A stretch of DNA of 64,000 nucleotides from Ascidia mentula (GCA_947561715.1 OX387205.1:7259001-7323000); one strand, 5' to 3'; shown: positions 37,501-52,500, numbered from the stretch's first letter. Notes: generated from the sequence alone by a model not told the origin. Numbers and translations: made by a program.

Positions 37501-40500
37501 AAAGAAGTTTTCAACTGTTTCTAACTGAAGAAGGTTGGATTATATTGTAGCAGCAAATCACTATGGAAGAAAATAGGGAAGAACAGTTCCAAGCGTTGCA
37601 GCGTTCTTTACAGGAATCGTATATCCGTACAGAACGTTTAATGGTTAGCCCAGAAAACTTGTCTGCGGTCCTAAGCTCTGTACAAGTTACAAACGAAAGA
37701 TACAAGCTTCTTGTGGATCATTTGAACGTGGATGACATTGATGAGTCTTCACGGGATTTAATTAGACGACTGGCTGCTGAAAAACGGGAGTTTGACGTCC
37801 GGGTTGATGATTGGACAGACAAAATCCGGTCTGCATCACCTTTGCTTTTCGCCAGGACTTCAAACAAATCCTCAGGAAGTAGAGCTTCAAGTTGTCCTTC
37901 ATCGGCAAGTAAGAGTTCGAGCGTGAAGAGAACCGAGGCTCGAATTAAGGCGGAGATAGCTCGCGCAAAGCTTCGCCAGACGAAAGAAAGGCAGAAGGAA
38001 GAAGAAGTACGGCGCGCTGAGGAGCAGAAGATGCGAGAAAAAGAGAGAAAATTAAGAAACGACGCTGAAGTAAGTGAAGCGCAACGTGAAGCCGAGTTGG
38101 CTGAAATTGAAGCCCGTTGCTGGGAAGATGGATTTGGACAAGATGACGTTTGCTCCCCCTCGCCGATGCAGGTTTTGCAAACAGCGGTTGAGCGTCCAAA
38201 CCATTCTCCGAATTTTGAAATGCAAGACCCTTCAAAAGTAAGTCGTTTGCCTGATGCTGGCAATAATTTTCAATGTGACCTAAAACCTACGGAATTTCCC
38301 GCCCGTGTACATGAAGCGCGTTGCAGCTTGGACGAACGTTTTCTGCCTCGTCCGAAAATAATGACTTTCAATGGTGATCCCATGGAATATTGGACGTTCA
38401 TTCGTAACTTCGAAGCACATGTTGCTACTAGGGTTCATTCAGAAGAGTTGCGTTTGGTTTATCTACTGCAACATTGTGATGATAAAGTGCGATTAAAAAT
38501 TGATCACTTAACAAAAAGACCTGTCGAGGGTTACCGCCAGGCCCGTCAAAAGCTTTTTCAGGAGTACGGACAGCCCCACATAATTGCGAATGCTTGTGAG
38601 CAGCTTCTCAAGAAGAGTCCTCGTTTAAAGGGTGATCAACCCGAAAGGCTGATGCAATTTGCAGACCTGCTGGAAAAGTGCCTTTCTACGTTGGATGACA
38701 TCAATGAATATGCGGGTTTGAACTCACTCGATACGATGTTGCAGCTGATTGATAAGTTGCCTTACCGCTTACAGGAACGGTGGATTGAACGATCGGTTGA
38801 AGTTCTTCATCAAACCGGTCGCGAAGCCATGTTTAAACATTTTGTTCAGTTCGTTTTGGAACGTGCCGAGGTGGAGAATTCTCTTTACGGTTGTAGGATT
38901 ATGGGATCTAGACGTGACAAGGAGTTCGTTCAGCTTCTAAGAAAGACCAAAGCAGTTGCGTACGCTGTTAACCCGATAGAAGTTCAGCAGCGTCCAATGG
39001 AAAGGTCATCGCCCTCCGATTCCTGTCAGTTCTGCGGAAAATTACATGACTTAGCAAAGTGCTTTGACTTCAGGCGCAAAACGTACTCCGAACGAATAGA
39101 GTTCGTTAGCCGAAAAAAATTGTGCTTCAGATGTCTTGCTCCGGGACATCGCGTTCGAAGATGCAAGGCACAGACCGCTTGCGAGGAAAAGAGTTGTTTG
39201 AGTCACTACCATCATACCTTGTTGCACAAGTGCGTCCCCAATGTGAGGCCGGAGACTCCAGCATCGCCACTACCAGAGAAGGTTGCTTCCTGCTCAGTGA
39301 TAACCCCTTCCAGTGGCGAAGATTGTTCCGGCGACGTGTATCAGTGCGTAGTTCCGGTCCAAGTAAAATACAAGGGCCGAAAGGTTTTGACTTACGCGTT
39401 TTTGGATATTGGATCTACTGGAACCTTTTGTAACCAAAGGTTGATCGACACTTTGGGTATGGAAGGTGAAGCAAAGGAGATTGTTCTGCAAACCCTCACC
39501 GATGACGCTAGAGAGCATGCGGGTGTTTCAGTGAGTTTCTCTGTTTCCCCTGTGGGCGGTGGAGAGGAGATAGTTCTCCAGAAGGTGATATCCGTTGAGG
39601 AGATTCCAGTACGACCCAATCCTGTTTTAACTCCCAAAGATCTGTTTGGCATACCACATTTACGCAACATAAATTTTCCATCGATCGAGGGAGGTACTGT
39701 AACACTTTTAATTGGTTTGGATAATCCAGACGCGCTGTTCATCCAGGAAATGCGTCGAGGTCCAAAGGGAAAGCCGTTTGCTGTCAAAACACCTTTTGGA
39801 TGGACACTGTTTGGTCCGTCACTGTTTCCGTCTGCTTCATCGAAATGTCCGGTGAACTTTATTAAATCACGTGATAGTTGTTTACAGAAGCAGATATCTA
39901 GCCTGTGGGAGACGGATTTCGGAAACGAAACTACCGTGCTGGATTTTCCCACGTCCCGGGAAGATAGGAAAGCGTACGAGATTATGCGAAGCAACGTGAA
40001 GAGCGTGGAAGGTCACTACGAGCTGCCGTTACTTTGGAGAGAGAGCTCTGTCTGTTTGCCGGATAACAAGCCCATGGCTGGACGGCGATTGGAATACCTG
40101 AAGAAACGTTTGGGGAGAGATGACCGACTCAAGGAAAAGTACGTGGCTACTATGCAATCCTATATTGACAATGGGTACGCAAGAGAAGTACCCAAAGACG
40201 AAGTTCATTCATGTAATGGTGTTTGTTGGTACTTACCACATCACCCTGTTCTTCATCCCCGTAAACCAGACAAGGTTCGTGTGGTTTTTGATTGTGCTGC
40301 GAAATATTAGGGGGTTTCCCTCAATGATGTACTAATGCAGGGCCCGGATCTTGTAAATAATTTGGTGGGTGTTTTAACTCGATTTCGCAGAGAAAGGTTC
40401 GCATTGGTGTCCGATATAGAGTCAATGTTCCACCAGATTCGTGTTACACGAAAGGATAGAAATGCTTTGAGATTTTTGTGGTGGCCCGATGGTAATTTAG

Positions 40501-43500
40501 CCAAGGAACCCACGGAACACCAAATGACTGTGCATCTGTTTGGGGCGACTTCATCGCCAAGTTGCGCGAGTTTTTGCTTGAAGCAAACGGCTATTGATTT
40601 TGGCCACAACTTCGATACACATGCATCCTCGGTGGTAAGAAGGAATTTTTACGTGGATGACTGTTTAACCTCAGTTGCGTCAACAGCGGAAGGAATTCGA
40701 TTGACGAAGCAGCTCTCGGATCTACTTTCTCACGGAGGGTTTCATTTAACTAAATGGCTCAGTAACAACCCGTCGATTCTGTCTGAGATTCCCGAAGAGG
40801 AAAGGTCAAAGGTCGTGCGGAACAGAAGGTTCGGCGATGACGTCACAGAAAGAGTGCTTGGTGTGCACTGGGATGTGGAAGAGGATACATTTGGATTTAA
40901 GATCAATCTTCCCGAAACACCGATGACGCGTCGAGGGATCCTTTCTGCCTTGAGTTCACTGTACGACCCTCTTGGGTTTGTTGCGCCTTGTACATTAGGA
41001 GCCAAACTATTACTTCAAGGCTTGTGTAAACGTGGACTCGGCTGGGATGATTGCATCTTGGAATCAGAAGCCACGCAGTGGAAGAATTGGCTAAGTCGTT
41101 TGCCAAAACTTCATGACCTGCGAATTCCTCGGTGTTTTAAGCCGTTAGGTTTCGGTGAGGTGAAATGTTGGGAATTGCATCACTTTGCGGATGCTTCATC
41201 CGTTGCCTACGGAGCCGTGTGTTACCTGAGGTTAGTCAACGTTGATTCGCGTGTTCACTGTGTGTTTCTTGTTGGCAAGTGTCGTTTGGCACCGCTAAAA
41301 ACGGTGTCGATTCCTAGACTGGAAATTACTGCCGCAGGGTTGTCCGTGAAGCTTGATGTAATGATGCGGCGAGAATTTGATTTTGGGACATGTCGGTCTG
41401 TGTTTTGGACCGACTCCACAGCTGTGCTCCAGAGCATTATCAATTCGAAGAAGCGATTTCCTACATTTGTTGCCAATCGAATTGCAAAGATTGAAAGGCA
41501 AAGTGATTTATCAAGTTGGAGACACGTTCCATCGAAGCTCAATCCTGCGGACGAAGCTTCCCGAGGGTTGACGGTAGAAACGTTGGTAACGTCAGGGCGC
41601 TGGTTACACGGCCCCAAGTTCTTGTTGGAGTCCGAGGATCACTGGCCTGTCAGCCCTATCGCACTACCAGACTTAACTGCTGAGTTCGTCTCCGAAAAAA
41701 AAACGGAGGTGTCCATTCATTTGATTGTGGAAAAGCAATCCATTGTTGACCGGATTATTAATCGATATTCTTCTCTACATCCCGACGAGCCGCCGTTTGC
41801 ACATGTCGGCGTTGACTACTTTGGCCCCTTTCCTGTTAGGCAGGGGCGAAACATCGTCAAACGGTACGGAGCAGTGTTCACCTGTCTAACAGTACGGGCT
41901 GTTCATATTGAAGTTGCTCACAGCCTTTCAACTGACTCATTTATCGACGCGCTTCGTCGATTTGTTGGTCGTCGTGGAAATCCAGTCCACATTTACTCCG
42001 ACAACGGAACAAATTTCGTTGGTGCGGAACGGATTTTGAGGGAATAGTTGCAGTCGTGGAACTGTTCACAGATCGATGAGTACCTGAAGCAGAAAAACAT
42101 TCGTTGGTCGTTCAATCCTCCGACCGCCAGTCATATGGGTGGTGCGTGGGAAAGAATGGTACGGTCCATCCGACGAATCCTGACGTCTTTGATGACTCAG
42201 CAAGTTGTCTCTGACGAGACATTGGCTGCGCTATTCGTCGAGGTCGAGTCCATAATTAATTCGCGTCCTCTTGTTCCGGTGACGTTTGACCCTCGAGATG
42301 ACGAACCTATCACACCCAACCATCTATTGCTAATGAGATCGAATGCGAGCCTACCTCCCGGTTTGTTCGATAAAAAGGACTGCTACGTGCGGCGCCGTAG
42401 GGCGCAGGTCCAATACTTGGTGAACCAATTCTGGATTCGCTGGGTACGGGAATATTTACCAAATATCATCTCCAGACAGAAGTGGTTCCAGAAGAAGAGA
42501 GACCTTCAGGTCAATGATGTGGTTCTCATTGTGGATGATTCACAGCCACGGTCTAAGTGGTTGATGGGTCGACTTGCGGATACGTTCCCCGATAAAATTG
42601 GAACTGTGCGCTCGGTGCTCGTGCAAACGCGACACAACCGTGTCAAACGACCGATTGCAAAACTATGTTTGATTGTCGCCGCGAATAGCGATGTTTAATG
42701 TGCTGAACTATTCATGATTCGTTATTTCGTTGTTGAATGTTCGATGTTTGTGTTGCGAAATGTATTTCCTGGGTCATACATTTGGGTGGGGGTATGTTAC
42801 ATCTCCACGTCATTCATAGTGACGAAACAATGACCACTATGCGTAACACTTCGTTTCGAATGACATTGTTTCTTGGTAGTGATTAGTTTGCTTGTTTGCT
42901 GCGTGCTTGAAGGGTGAAATAGTTTTTGTCAGTAAAATTGTTTATTTACCCCTTACAGGAGACAATTTGGGCTTAAATAGTAATGTCATTTGAATAAGCT
43001 GTTATTTGAAAACGTGACCTGATGAAAAACAGTTGGTGAGTGCTTGTTAGCATTTATTTTTCTTGGCTGTGTTGTGATCATGAACTTTTTATAGAAAACC
43101 GTCGTTACACAGTGAATTTAATACACCGGGAAAAGGAAACGGCGCGTTTCAAAAAAGCAGGCTACCCTTTATGAGACTTGGCCCTCGCAGGCCGGGCGTT
43201 CAGAGTCTACATTTTATGTTTGTTGTTTTTAGTGTACTGATGATGGCCTAAGGGCTAAATGTATATATTCTTACGATTAGGCGTCTTGGTTCATTTTAGA
43301 ATAACTATAAATGATTCTTTGCCTAAGCAGTGTATATAGCATTAGATTGTGACTGGTGGTGTAGCACCACGCATGTTTCCCAACTTAATTCTTCACACAT
43401 TTGAAACAGAGACGGACCGAAGGCTGCAGATGGAGTTGGGCTTTCCTGCAGAACTCGCAGACTTCTGGCATCGGTCTCGACGACAAACCTTTTTTTACAT

Positions 43501-46500
43501 TGTAACTTGTTAAATTATTCTCTATCATTTTACCCTGCCACCATGGGCGTCCGCAGGCCTACCGAGTTGCTCAGTGACATGTGCTTCTGTGTGTCATACC
43601 ACGCTAGACTTTCTTCGACAAGGTTATTAATACCATACATTTCCTTTACAGATAGAACGATGTGTTTAAATTCCTCTCTTTCCGCATTTCTTTAGAGTGT
43701 AATTTGAAAATGTTAAAAGGTTTGTTGCTATCACCAAAGCGAATCTCTAGAGATTGGATCAAGGAATCCATGTACGGTATAAAGGTGGTACGGCGATAAT
43801 ATTCTTCAATGGTGCCTTCTACATTCGGCCGATGGATCTGGCGTGCACATCGCCTGGGTACAGTTAAGTCGATACCAAGTTTAACTTTTTACCTCGGGGA
43901 TGATATCCTCTGAGAACACACACTCGACACCCTCTCTGTGATTTCGGAAAGCTTTTAACAACAGGTCAATGTGATTTCGGACCCCCATCATGTCCATGTC
44001 AACTGTTGGGTAACTGGCTCCAGCATTGCCAAGTACTTCGCAATGATTTTTAGACAGACAAGAAACAATTTGGTTCCTGCTGTACACTTAAGTTGATGTG
44101 CCGTCTGGCGCGTAGGCTACTTTGTGACTCATGCTGGTTTGTCTCAAGTTGCTCCAGTTGTGTATAGATTGCACAAAAGTTCTCTTAAAACATACGAATG
44201 CTTTTGTTCTTTGCACTCCATCTGGTTTCACACAATAAAGGAACATTTGAAACCAGTCTCCTGCGCTTTGGACTTTAACGGAAAAAAATTATGATAGACT
44301 TCACAGTCCCAGTTGTGTGGCTTACATCTGTGACGGAATTTAAATCATAAACAACCAAATTCAGTCGATGTGCAGAGCAGTGCACAAAAGTGGCTTTGGG
44401 GTAGATGCTTCTGATACGGGCCTGAACACCGTTGTCTATTCCTGCCATTGCTGAGCAACCAGCGTAGCCTTGGCCATGAAGTTTGTTCAGATCAAGACCA
44501 AATTTTCACTGTGTCTGTTGTTACATCTGATGAGATTCGTATGTGTAAACCCATTTATTTTGCCATATCGGGATTGGCAAGAATGAGTAGCACTGTCAGA
44601 TGATTTTTCTTCTGAAATACCGTTTCTGAACGGCGATGTGACGATGATATTGCCCCTCCCCCCCTGCTTTGTTTCCTGCGGACGCCCATGCCTGCCACCC
44701 AACTAGTCTTTGTCACTTAACTAAGCAATTGGCATGCAGTAGATTCTATCGGTTATAAGTTACTCACTCAGTCACTATAACGCGCTTGGGACAATTTAAA
44801 GTTACGCCACCTGATTTTGCAAACGTGTGTTTCAATCAATAAATAAGTCTGCTCTCGGAGTCGAATTTAATATTAACAGCAAGAACACGCAAGCAGACTT
44901 TAGATTCAGCACAGCAGTCGATCGGAAATCAGTTGGTACGCTGCAGTGGTCGACCTGTTCTTTGCCGTGTCAGACGCCTCTTGACCGAAAAGTTAGTGTT
45001 GGCTTAAAGTGCATGTTACACGGAAAAATAAAACACAATAATAATTAAACTTGGAGACGGTCACAACTTTAAAACATTTTTCCCGAAAAAAGTAGCTTGA
45101 TACGGCGACTGGTTTCTGAGATGCTGCTGATCAAAGTTACGTTTTAAGCGTTGCGACCGTAATCGTGCGAAAGCGAGATTATTGAAATATGAATCTGACG
45201 TGTAAACGTCTTTTTTCGTTTTGTTTTTCACACGATTTATTTCTTTTTGTATCAACACTTCACCTTCACTTTAACTCACATGTTTTTGTTTATTTTCACA
45301 CTCACCTTTTATAATGTATTTGTAATTATTTCGCGATTTTACTCGTTTTTATACGCCCGGGCAGTCACGCTTGCGTGGCAAACGTGGGCAGTAATGATTG
45401 GTTTAAGTGCTGGCGGCAGAAATAATAAGCGAAAAGCCAGGGAGTTCTCTGGTGGTGGCGAGATGAAAACACTTGTTGTCGAACGCTATGTGGAGTGGAA
45501 AGTCCTTTTTGTTATAGAACAACCGTTGTTTTATTCGAACTTTTACCATTTTACCTATATAGCGTTTCTATTTTATTATACAAAAGTAGCCACCTTGGTC
45601 GTGTGACTCCAGGTCTTTGCGATAGGCCGTCAGTGCGGAGTAGCCTGGGCATTAGTTCTTCTGGTAAAAAACAACAAATATACACCCTTTGTTTAAAAAA
45701 GATTGTGATTTTTGCCTTTTTCACCACTCTAAGTGTTCGACACGCGACGCCACTGTTCGACACGGGCGGCGTGTAAAAATGTTAAGTTACCGATATACAG
45801 TACCATGAACGCACCAATGCCATTATTATCTATCAAAGACAATAAATTGAATTACTATAATAACTTAATTAACATATTGGCATATCGGTCACGCCATTCC
45901 TACAACATTCACATCGATCTTACTAGTGTTCTTTTTTTCGAAGATTGGCATGTAGATGCTGGTGGCAGAAGGGGTTTAAAGACGTTTAATTGGTGCCAGT
46001 ATGAAGTCGTTTAATTGCAAACCGCAAACAGTTATTTGGAGAGAAATCTGTATTTTCGAGTCACTATACAACAGCATTGAACTGAACGGTTAACCAATTT
46101 TCAATACCCGGACCCGCCCGGATATTCTGCTTAATTTTACCGGATAGTTGGTAAAGCATTTTTGTCCTAAAAAAGGACAAAAATTTCGCAAATTACACGT
46201 TTTGGGAATCAGTCTGTGATACCCGCCGACTTCCGATTTTTCTGTTGTTTGTTGTTAAGGTTTTTCGTGACGTGTTATACCATATTAATAAATGCCCATG
46301 TTTATTTGTTCCACTAATGAAATGCTAACCTTAACATAGCATTCTGTTTGGCAATTAAACATTTTTGCCATACTGATGAAATACACGAATCGGAGTTAAC
46401 CAACTGGCGGATCAAATTATCCGGCCGGATTTGATTAATAACTATCCGGATCCGGCCGGGCCAGATAATTTGGAACTGGGAACATCGCTACCATTTACCA

Positions 46501-49500
46501 AAGAGGAGAACTGTTACCGAACACGTGGCATTGCTGTGGCATAGTTGCGAAACAAGTACCATTTTTCGTTCAATTGGACCTATTTAAAGAGACATATCAG
46601 CCTACAACAATGCAAGGTTTTTAATTATTTTGTCGCTATTTCAACGTGCATTCTAAACTTATGTAAGTACAAGAATCCTGTAATTGAAATAAGCCTGGCC
46701 ATTCTCATGCGTTTTAGTTACGAGATACAACATTCTTACTATTCGACACGCACGACAATTTTTCTCAAGATGTTCGACACGCAATAACAAATCGACGCCC
46801 TGCCCAGACAGATGTCATCAGCCCTTGGTCCTCAGTTTACGTCCAAGTTGTGGACCACCATTGGCCAACTGCTGGGTATTCACCTTCACCGCACCACAGC
46901 TTTTCACCCACAAGCGAACAGCCTGATGCAGAGCTTTCATCGCCAATTGAAGAGTGCACGAATGTCTTGACTAACCGACTCCAATTAGTTGGACAATTTA
47001 CCTTGGGTGTTGCTTGGTGTTTGCACTGCCCCCAAAGATCACCTGGAAGCCTCTTCTGTAGAGCTTGTGTATATCACCGCTTTAACAGTTTCTGGAGACA
47101 TTTTTGCCCATGAAGGTGACTCTACCGCCAAGTTTTGCCGTTGTTACGGAATACCCTGTGACAAATTTTGCCGCAGCTGATGTCAAAATAACCTTCGGGC
47201 GTCTGTCCCTTCTTCATTGAAGACCAACCCATATGTATTTGTTCCCCGTGACATTTATCCACCTGCACTAACCAGGCCATACGATGGCCTGTACAAGGTT
47301 CTCCAAGCGTCAGACAAAACGTTCATTTTGGATATGGGACGCCGTACACAAACGATTTCGATCTTAAGCCGCCCCATGCTGACCAAACTATGCCAGTTCC
47401 GGTTGCAATATCTCCAGCGAGAGGAACGATCGAACTACAGTGTTCGCCTGAGTATCGAAGCGTGTCATAGCCCTTTTCTTGTGTCACAGTTTTATATGCG
47501 CGTGTTTTGTGTTGGTTGCTCTTGTTTACTTCATGAAACTCTCGCAATAAAGCATTAACCTTTGTAATCCCTTGCTTCACTAAATGACCTCTAATTGCAC
47601 AGGAATATAATAGACCTAACTACTGAAAATGTCAATGTATATTAATGGCAAAATAGTTCAAGTAACAATATAAACTGTCATTAAGTGAAATAGATTAGAG
47701 GTTGTCGCCACACAACACATGTATATACTATAAAAGGCCCAAAGCGTATGACTATATTATGACCGAGAGTTAAAACCAAAGTCATTGTAATCACGCGTTC
47801 AACGCATGTCCAAGTTGTGATGTCCAATAAAACGACATGGGAAAAAAGAAGAACTCATTTCCGGTTTAGGTCAATTCCTGACCGGACAATTTAATAGGAA
47901 AAACCTGCCGAGCTGGTGGCAGGTGAAAAAATTGTAGCCGGTAGAAGCAGCCACATTATAGATGTGGTATAAACCATGTAATTTGGGCAATGAAGTCATA
48001 TAGGTAACTTAGGCAACCAAACTAACTATGTAAATCAAGTTAAAATAATTACAGGCATTTCTTTGGCAAATAATAAATAAGGTTAATTTAAACACAAGTA
48101 CTTCTTTCGCAAATGATAAATAAAGCTAAAATAAACATAACTACTTTTAGTTATTCTGAAAACAAAGTCTACCTATACATAAATAACCTATTAGGGCAGT
48201 TAGTTAATTAGGCTATATAAATAACTGACGTAATCGACCAAATCGATCAACTTCAGGTTGCATTCAAGTTGCGCAACAACTCCAAATAAGGTATCAATAC
48301 GTGTGGCCAACCGCAGACTATATAAGCAGAGCGACTAGCGCCTGCAAAATCAGTGTGTTTTAACTGTTGCTGTGTAAGGGTCTAGGCTGTTGGTTCTGCT
48401 TTAGTACACTGTATAGGAGCCCCAATTGTACTGTACTTGGATTTATTCGTTGGATTATATCAATAAATGGATTTATGAACAACTTTGGACTGGCTTGAAG
48501 CTTGGTGGATGTATGTGCTTAGTCAGGAGTTAGACTATTTAGAAGACGCACAGACTTGTGTAAAGGAGTTCTTTAACTCCAAAAGTAAACCTTGAGATAG
48601 AGAAGGCAAGTTGCCTACGAGGCCGAGTTGCCATTGAGACTTAGTCGGATCGGATCCCTTGGGGTGCGAGGCCGAGACGCAGTCGTACCCCACGGTCACC
48701 AAGCGGGGACATACCCCGACAACTGGTAAACCGACAAGGTCAAACTTAATAAACAATTGTTTCCAATAGAATAGAAACTTTGCACTAATCAGATAAACTC
48801 AGCAATGAATATGATATTATGGGTACATTTGACACATTTATGTCAAGTTTAGAATTATATGTAAGTTTAGAATTATATATCAAGTTTAGAATTATATATA
48901 TTTAGAAGTCGAAAATGCTATATCTAAAACAACTCAGTAAGTAATATGTTTGCTTACCTTAACAGGAATCGAGTCCTTTGGATTTGTGTCACTGTATTTT
49001 AAGAAATATTGCAGACATCCCTCTTGTTCCTTAAGCACGAATTTTCGTCTTTGATACCTATAACACACATACATTTATTTCTGAAAAAAAAAACTGTTTA
49101 TTATTAAATTGCTTAAATTGATCACAAATTCGTTCCAAGAAATAGACAACACACTTTTTAACTCCTTATTACTCTGGACCTACACAACCTAAAGTATAAG
49201 GGTCGAATATTGTAAAAACTACACATACAAAATGTAAGTCAGACAGTATTCTGCAAACCTTTTTCATAAAGATCATTGCACATGTCAGGGTAGAGATGTA
49301 TAATACCTATGTAAGCATAAATTTTTACCTATTGGTGTGCTTTGCTCGTTTAAACAGCGTTCCAAACTTGTTGCCTTGGTTGTAACCTGATTGTCGAGAC
49401 ACATTTTTAAATTCTAATCTGTTGTACTTGGCAAGAATCCATTGTTCTTCAACAACAAAAACATAGTTTTTGAATGTCACTGAATGATTTTCCAGCAATC

Positions 49501-52500
49501 AGAACAAAGTTCAAAATTGATTACCTAATTTTTAGTGTTTATCAGAAAGTTTAAAATGATTTTTTGAAATACAATCTACCATGGAATAACAAATCTTTTC
49601 CTATGTTGTAACAAACAGGCATGATATTAAAGTTTCTTGAACAACAACCTCACCTCGTAAAATATTACAGTCATTAACATCAGGTCTGTGATAATAAAAT
49701 GGTAGGTACTTTTCATAGTCCTGGTTCACAGTTTTGTTTCCATGATCACTCATAAAACTAATGGCGCTCTCTGTCCACCTATTATCAAATATTTTTATGA
49801 GCAACTACTTATGAAACTCATAATATTGCTATGATTTAATGAATTGTCAGTTTTCAGAAATAACTAAATTGTTTCTTTTTTGGATAAAGGCCATTTACTA
49901 AAATATGACCTTATGTTTGGGAATTTTGCAAAAAATTTCTCAGCAATTTAGTAATAAATTAATGTGACATCACAATAAACTATGAAAACACTCATATATT
50001 TTTAATTATTGCCATTTGCAAATTCCATAGCAATAACAGCAAAAGAAACTGTAAAGTGTAAATAGTACACAGAGTTTTGTGACCACCATAACCTTTATGT
50101 AAGCAACCTGAAAAAAATAAAGAGTACATATACAGTTAAAATTAACACATGCTGATTTTGATGAACACTTGTTTGTGTTCGTAATTTTTGCTATTTGTAG
50201 GCGATTGAATGATATTTACTTAAAAACCTGAGGTACCCATAATATCGGCATTGGCATTAGCGCCAATGCGCATTTCAGAAACACCCGAAAATCTTTTAAC
50301 ATTGGTCCTGCAAAATATAATAATATTTAAGAATTTTTATCTTTTTGCTGCAAAAATAAAAAGCACACTGACAAATAAAAACATAACAAATAATCTTTAG
50401 TGTCTGTCTACTGTTATTTTTTATGCGGTAAGACTAAAGACCCCATCTCTGTATTTCTATGTAAGAGAGTTTCTTGGTCGGGAAATACCCTTTTGGAAGT
50501 ACGAGTATATGCATGGGTGCCAGTGATTTGGTTGAATGACCACATATGCCTAGCTTGTTGCCAGGTCTGTTTGGTATGTTTTATTTTCAGGGTTTTTAGT
50601 CAAGCAGTCAATTGGTAAAGGGTGCTGTTGAAAATCCGGTTGAAAAACTGCCAAAATGTTGAGATGGATATTGTGAAAAAATAAATCACAAAATAAATTT
50701 TCTGTTAGTCCCACCCACTGATCTCTATAAACACTGGATAGCGCAACTCCGCTCAAATTTATCTACTCAAAAGGTAGTAACCACCTCACGGACGGGCAAA
50801 AATGGATTTCCCTATTTCATGCGTGACTACTTAACTAAAGTTTTCACGAAGACTTTGCAATATTATAACTCTAATATTTAGTATATTTACGCAAAACGTT
50901 GTTACACACTAGGAGTATATTGTTTTTTGGTAGGTTTGCTTAAAAGACCGTGAATTTCGACACTTTCGGACTTGTGCAGCATTGCCGAAGCACGTGAAGA
51001 ACGAAACCGCCATCTTGGAAGGTCCAACTTTGTGGTTTGCTAGCATTGTTACACGGTCAATTTGAAAGAGGGTAAATTGTGCGGTTGTTCAAAAAGCAAA
51101 TAATAGGTGTGAAATATAAAGAAGGCTTCGCTGTTCACGCGTCAGTGCTCGTTGCGTAGAAAATTGTTTTCAAATGTGAATTTACATCCGCAAAGCTGTG
51201 GAATGCAGTGTTATGCTGTTATTGTTGAATGTAAGGGTGTGGCTAATAGTAATTAAAATTCAGTTTACTGGAAAATTAACTTTGGAGACCATTTTGGATT
51301 GATCCAAATCTTGTTGAACAACCGGAATACTGCCCGGAAAGTGTAGAGGACAGATAAAACAAACAAGACAAAGCACCTGTCCGGACAGAAATACAACAAA
51401 AGTATGGAATTCTTTTTTAAAACCTAATTAATACCTATACCGACACTGGTGCCAAAAGATAATTTCTAATTTGTAAGTAATCACCTTATCGCAGTAATAT
51501 TTCATGCAATGGCATGATTGGCAGGATCGCCCCACTGCGCAGGTCCTTGCCTGGCGATCACAACTATCGTATCGCCATCATTAGGTTGGCAGGCCAGGCA
51601 TTGCAGCCTAGCTGGATCAGCCACTTTTTCCTGACAAGTCGGAGCAAGATTTTAAAAATCAACGATAGCTGTGATCGCCAAGCAAGGACGTGCGCAGTGG
51701 GGCGATCCTGCCAATCATGCCATTGCATGAAATATTACTGCGTTATCTGATACGGTGGTAGAGATCCCCTACGTATATGTGAAGGTTGCCTGGCAAGTTG
51801 TACGCTTGCTCACCAGTGTATCTTGGCCACAATATACCCCGTGAAACCACTGAGCTTCTGTAGCTCAGTTGGTAGAGCGTTGGGCTTGGTTAGCCCAGGG
51901 TCGTGACTTCAAACCTCACCGGGAGCTTTATTTTTCAAATCCAACTTCGACTTGTCAGGAAAAAGTGGCTGATCCAGCTAGGCTGCAATACCATCTAATT
52001 TTTGAATTTTACTTTGTTGTGGATTTAGTTCAATTGCAAAAAAAATAGCAACAAAATGGCTGTTTTTCTTCTGAGAAGATGTGTTTTACAATTTACAGCT
52101 TCTTACTCATTAATTGACAGGAATTTTATGCTGTATTTCTATTAAAATAGTTTCGCCCGCGGGAAATGCCCGTCTCCTTTGTCATAGAGAAACTCAGTGA
52201 TGTCACAAGGCAACCGGTGATGCATTGGGGTCAAATTTATGGTTGAATGTGCAGGGAGTCACATGCTGTTGCCAGAGCGATTTTCAAATATTTTCCCTTC
52301 TCAGTCAGCTAGTCATTTGGTGCTGTGAAAAAGTCAGTTGAAAAAGCATCAAAATGTTCAAGTGTTCATAGCTCAAAATTGAATAACAGAAGTATACCTT
52401 AATTTGTGATTTTATGTTAGGCCCGCCTCTTGTCTACGCATTCAGGTTAAAATTAGTTGCAGGATTGCTTCAAGCAACCCCCAGGGGGCATTTCGCCTCA

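Larger units (their letters stand above)
37083..43211 (+). mobile_element. BEL/Pao LTR retrotransposon, full length, internally broken
   Basis: Two 417-bp LTRs (TGTTAC...TCTACA) bound it, with the 5-bp target duplication tttta at 37078-37082 and 43212-43216. Parts in BEL/Pao order: gag with coiled coil and two zinc knuckles (about 37.6-39.2 kb), aspartic protease (about 39.3-39.6), reverse transcriptase with YVDD (about 40.0-41.0), RNase H (about 41.1-41.6) and integrase with [10 protein letters not shown] and SDNGTNF (about 41.7-42.7). A G-rich polypurine tract precedes the 3' LTR. No envelope-like gene is seen. The LTRs look identical by eye, so insertion is recent. The coding part has about two breaks, so it is a young fossil. 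It lies in the 13-kb intron between exons 5 and 4 of the ADAP-like gene, antisense to that gene. Confidence 0.95.

Noticed and set aside
37718-39994. Long minus-strand frames inside the BEL/Pao element
   Set aside because: They are antisense shadows of retroelement coding sequence with no resemblance of their own.
51851-51927. Functional tRNA-Thr gene
   Set aside because: Box A is good, but box B and the acceptor stem are decayed and it continues into a tail shared with another SINE copy.
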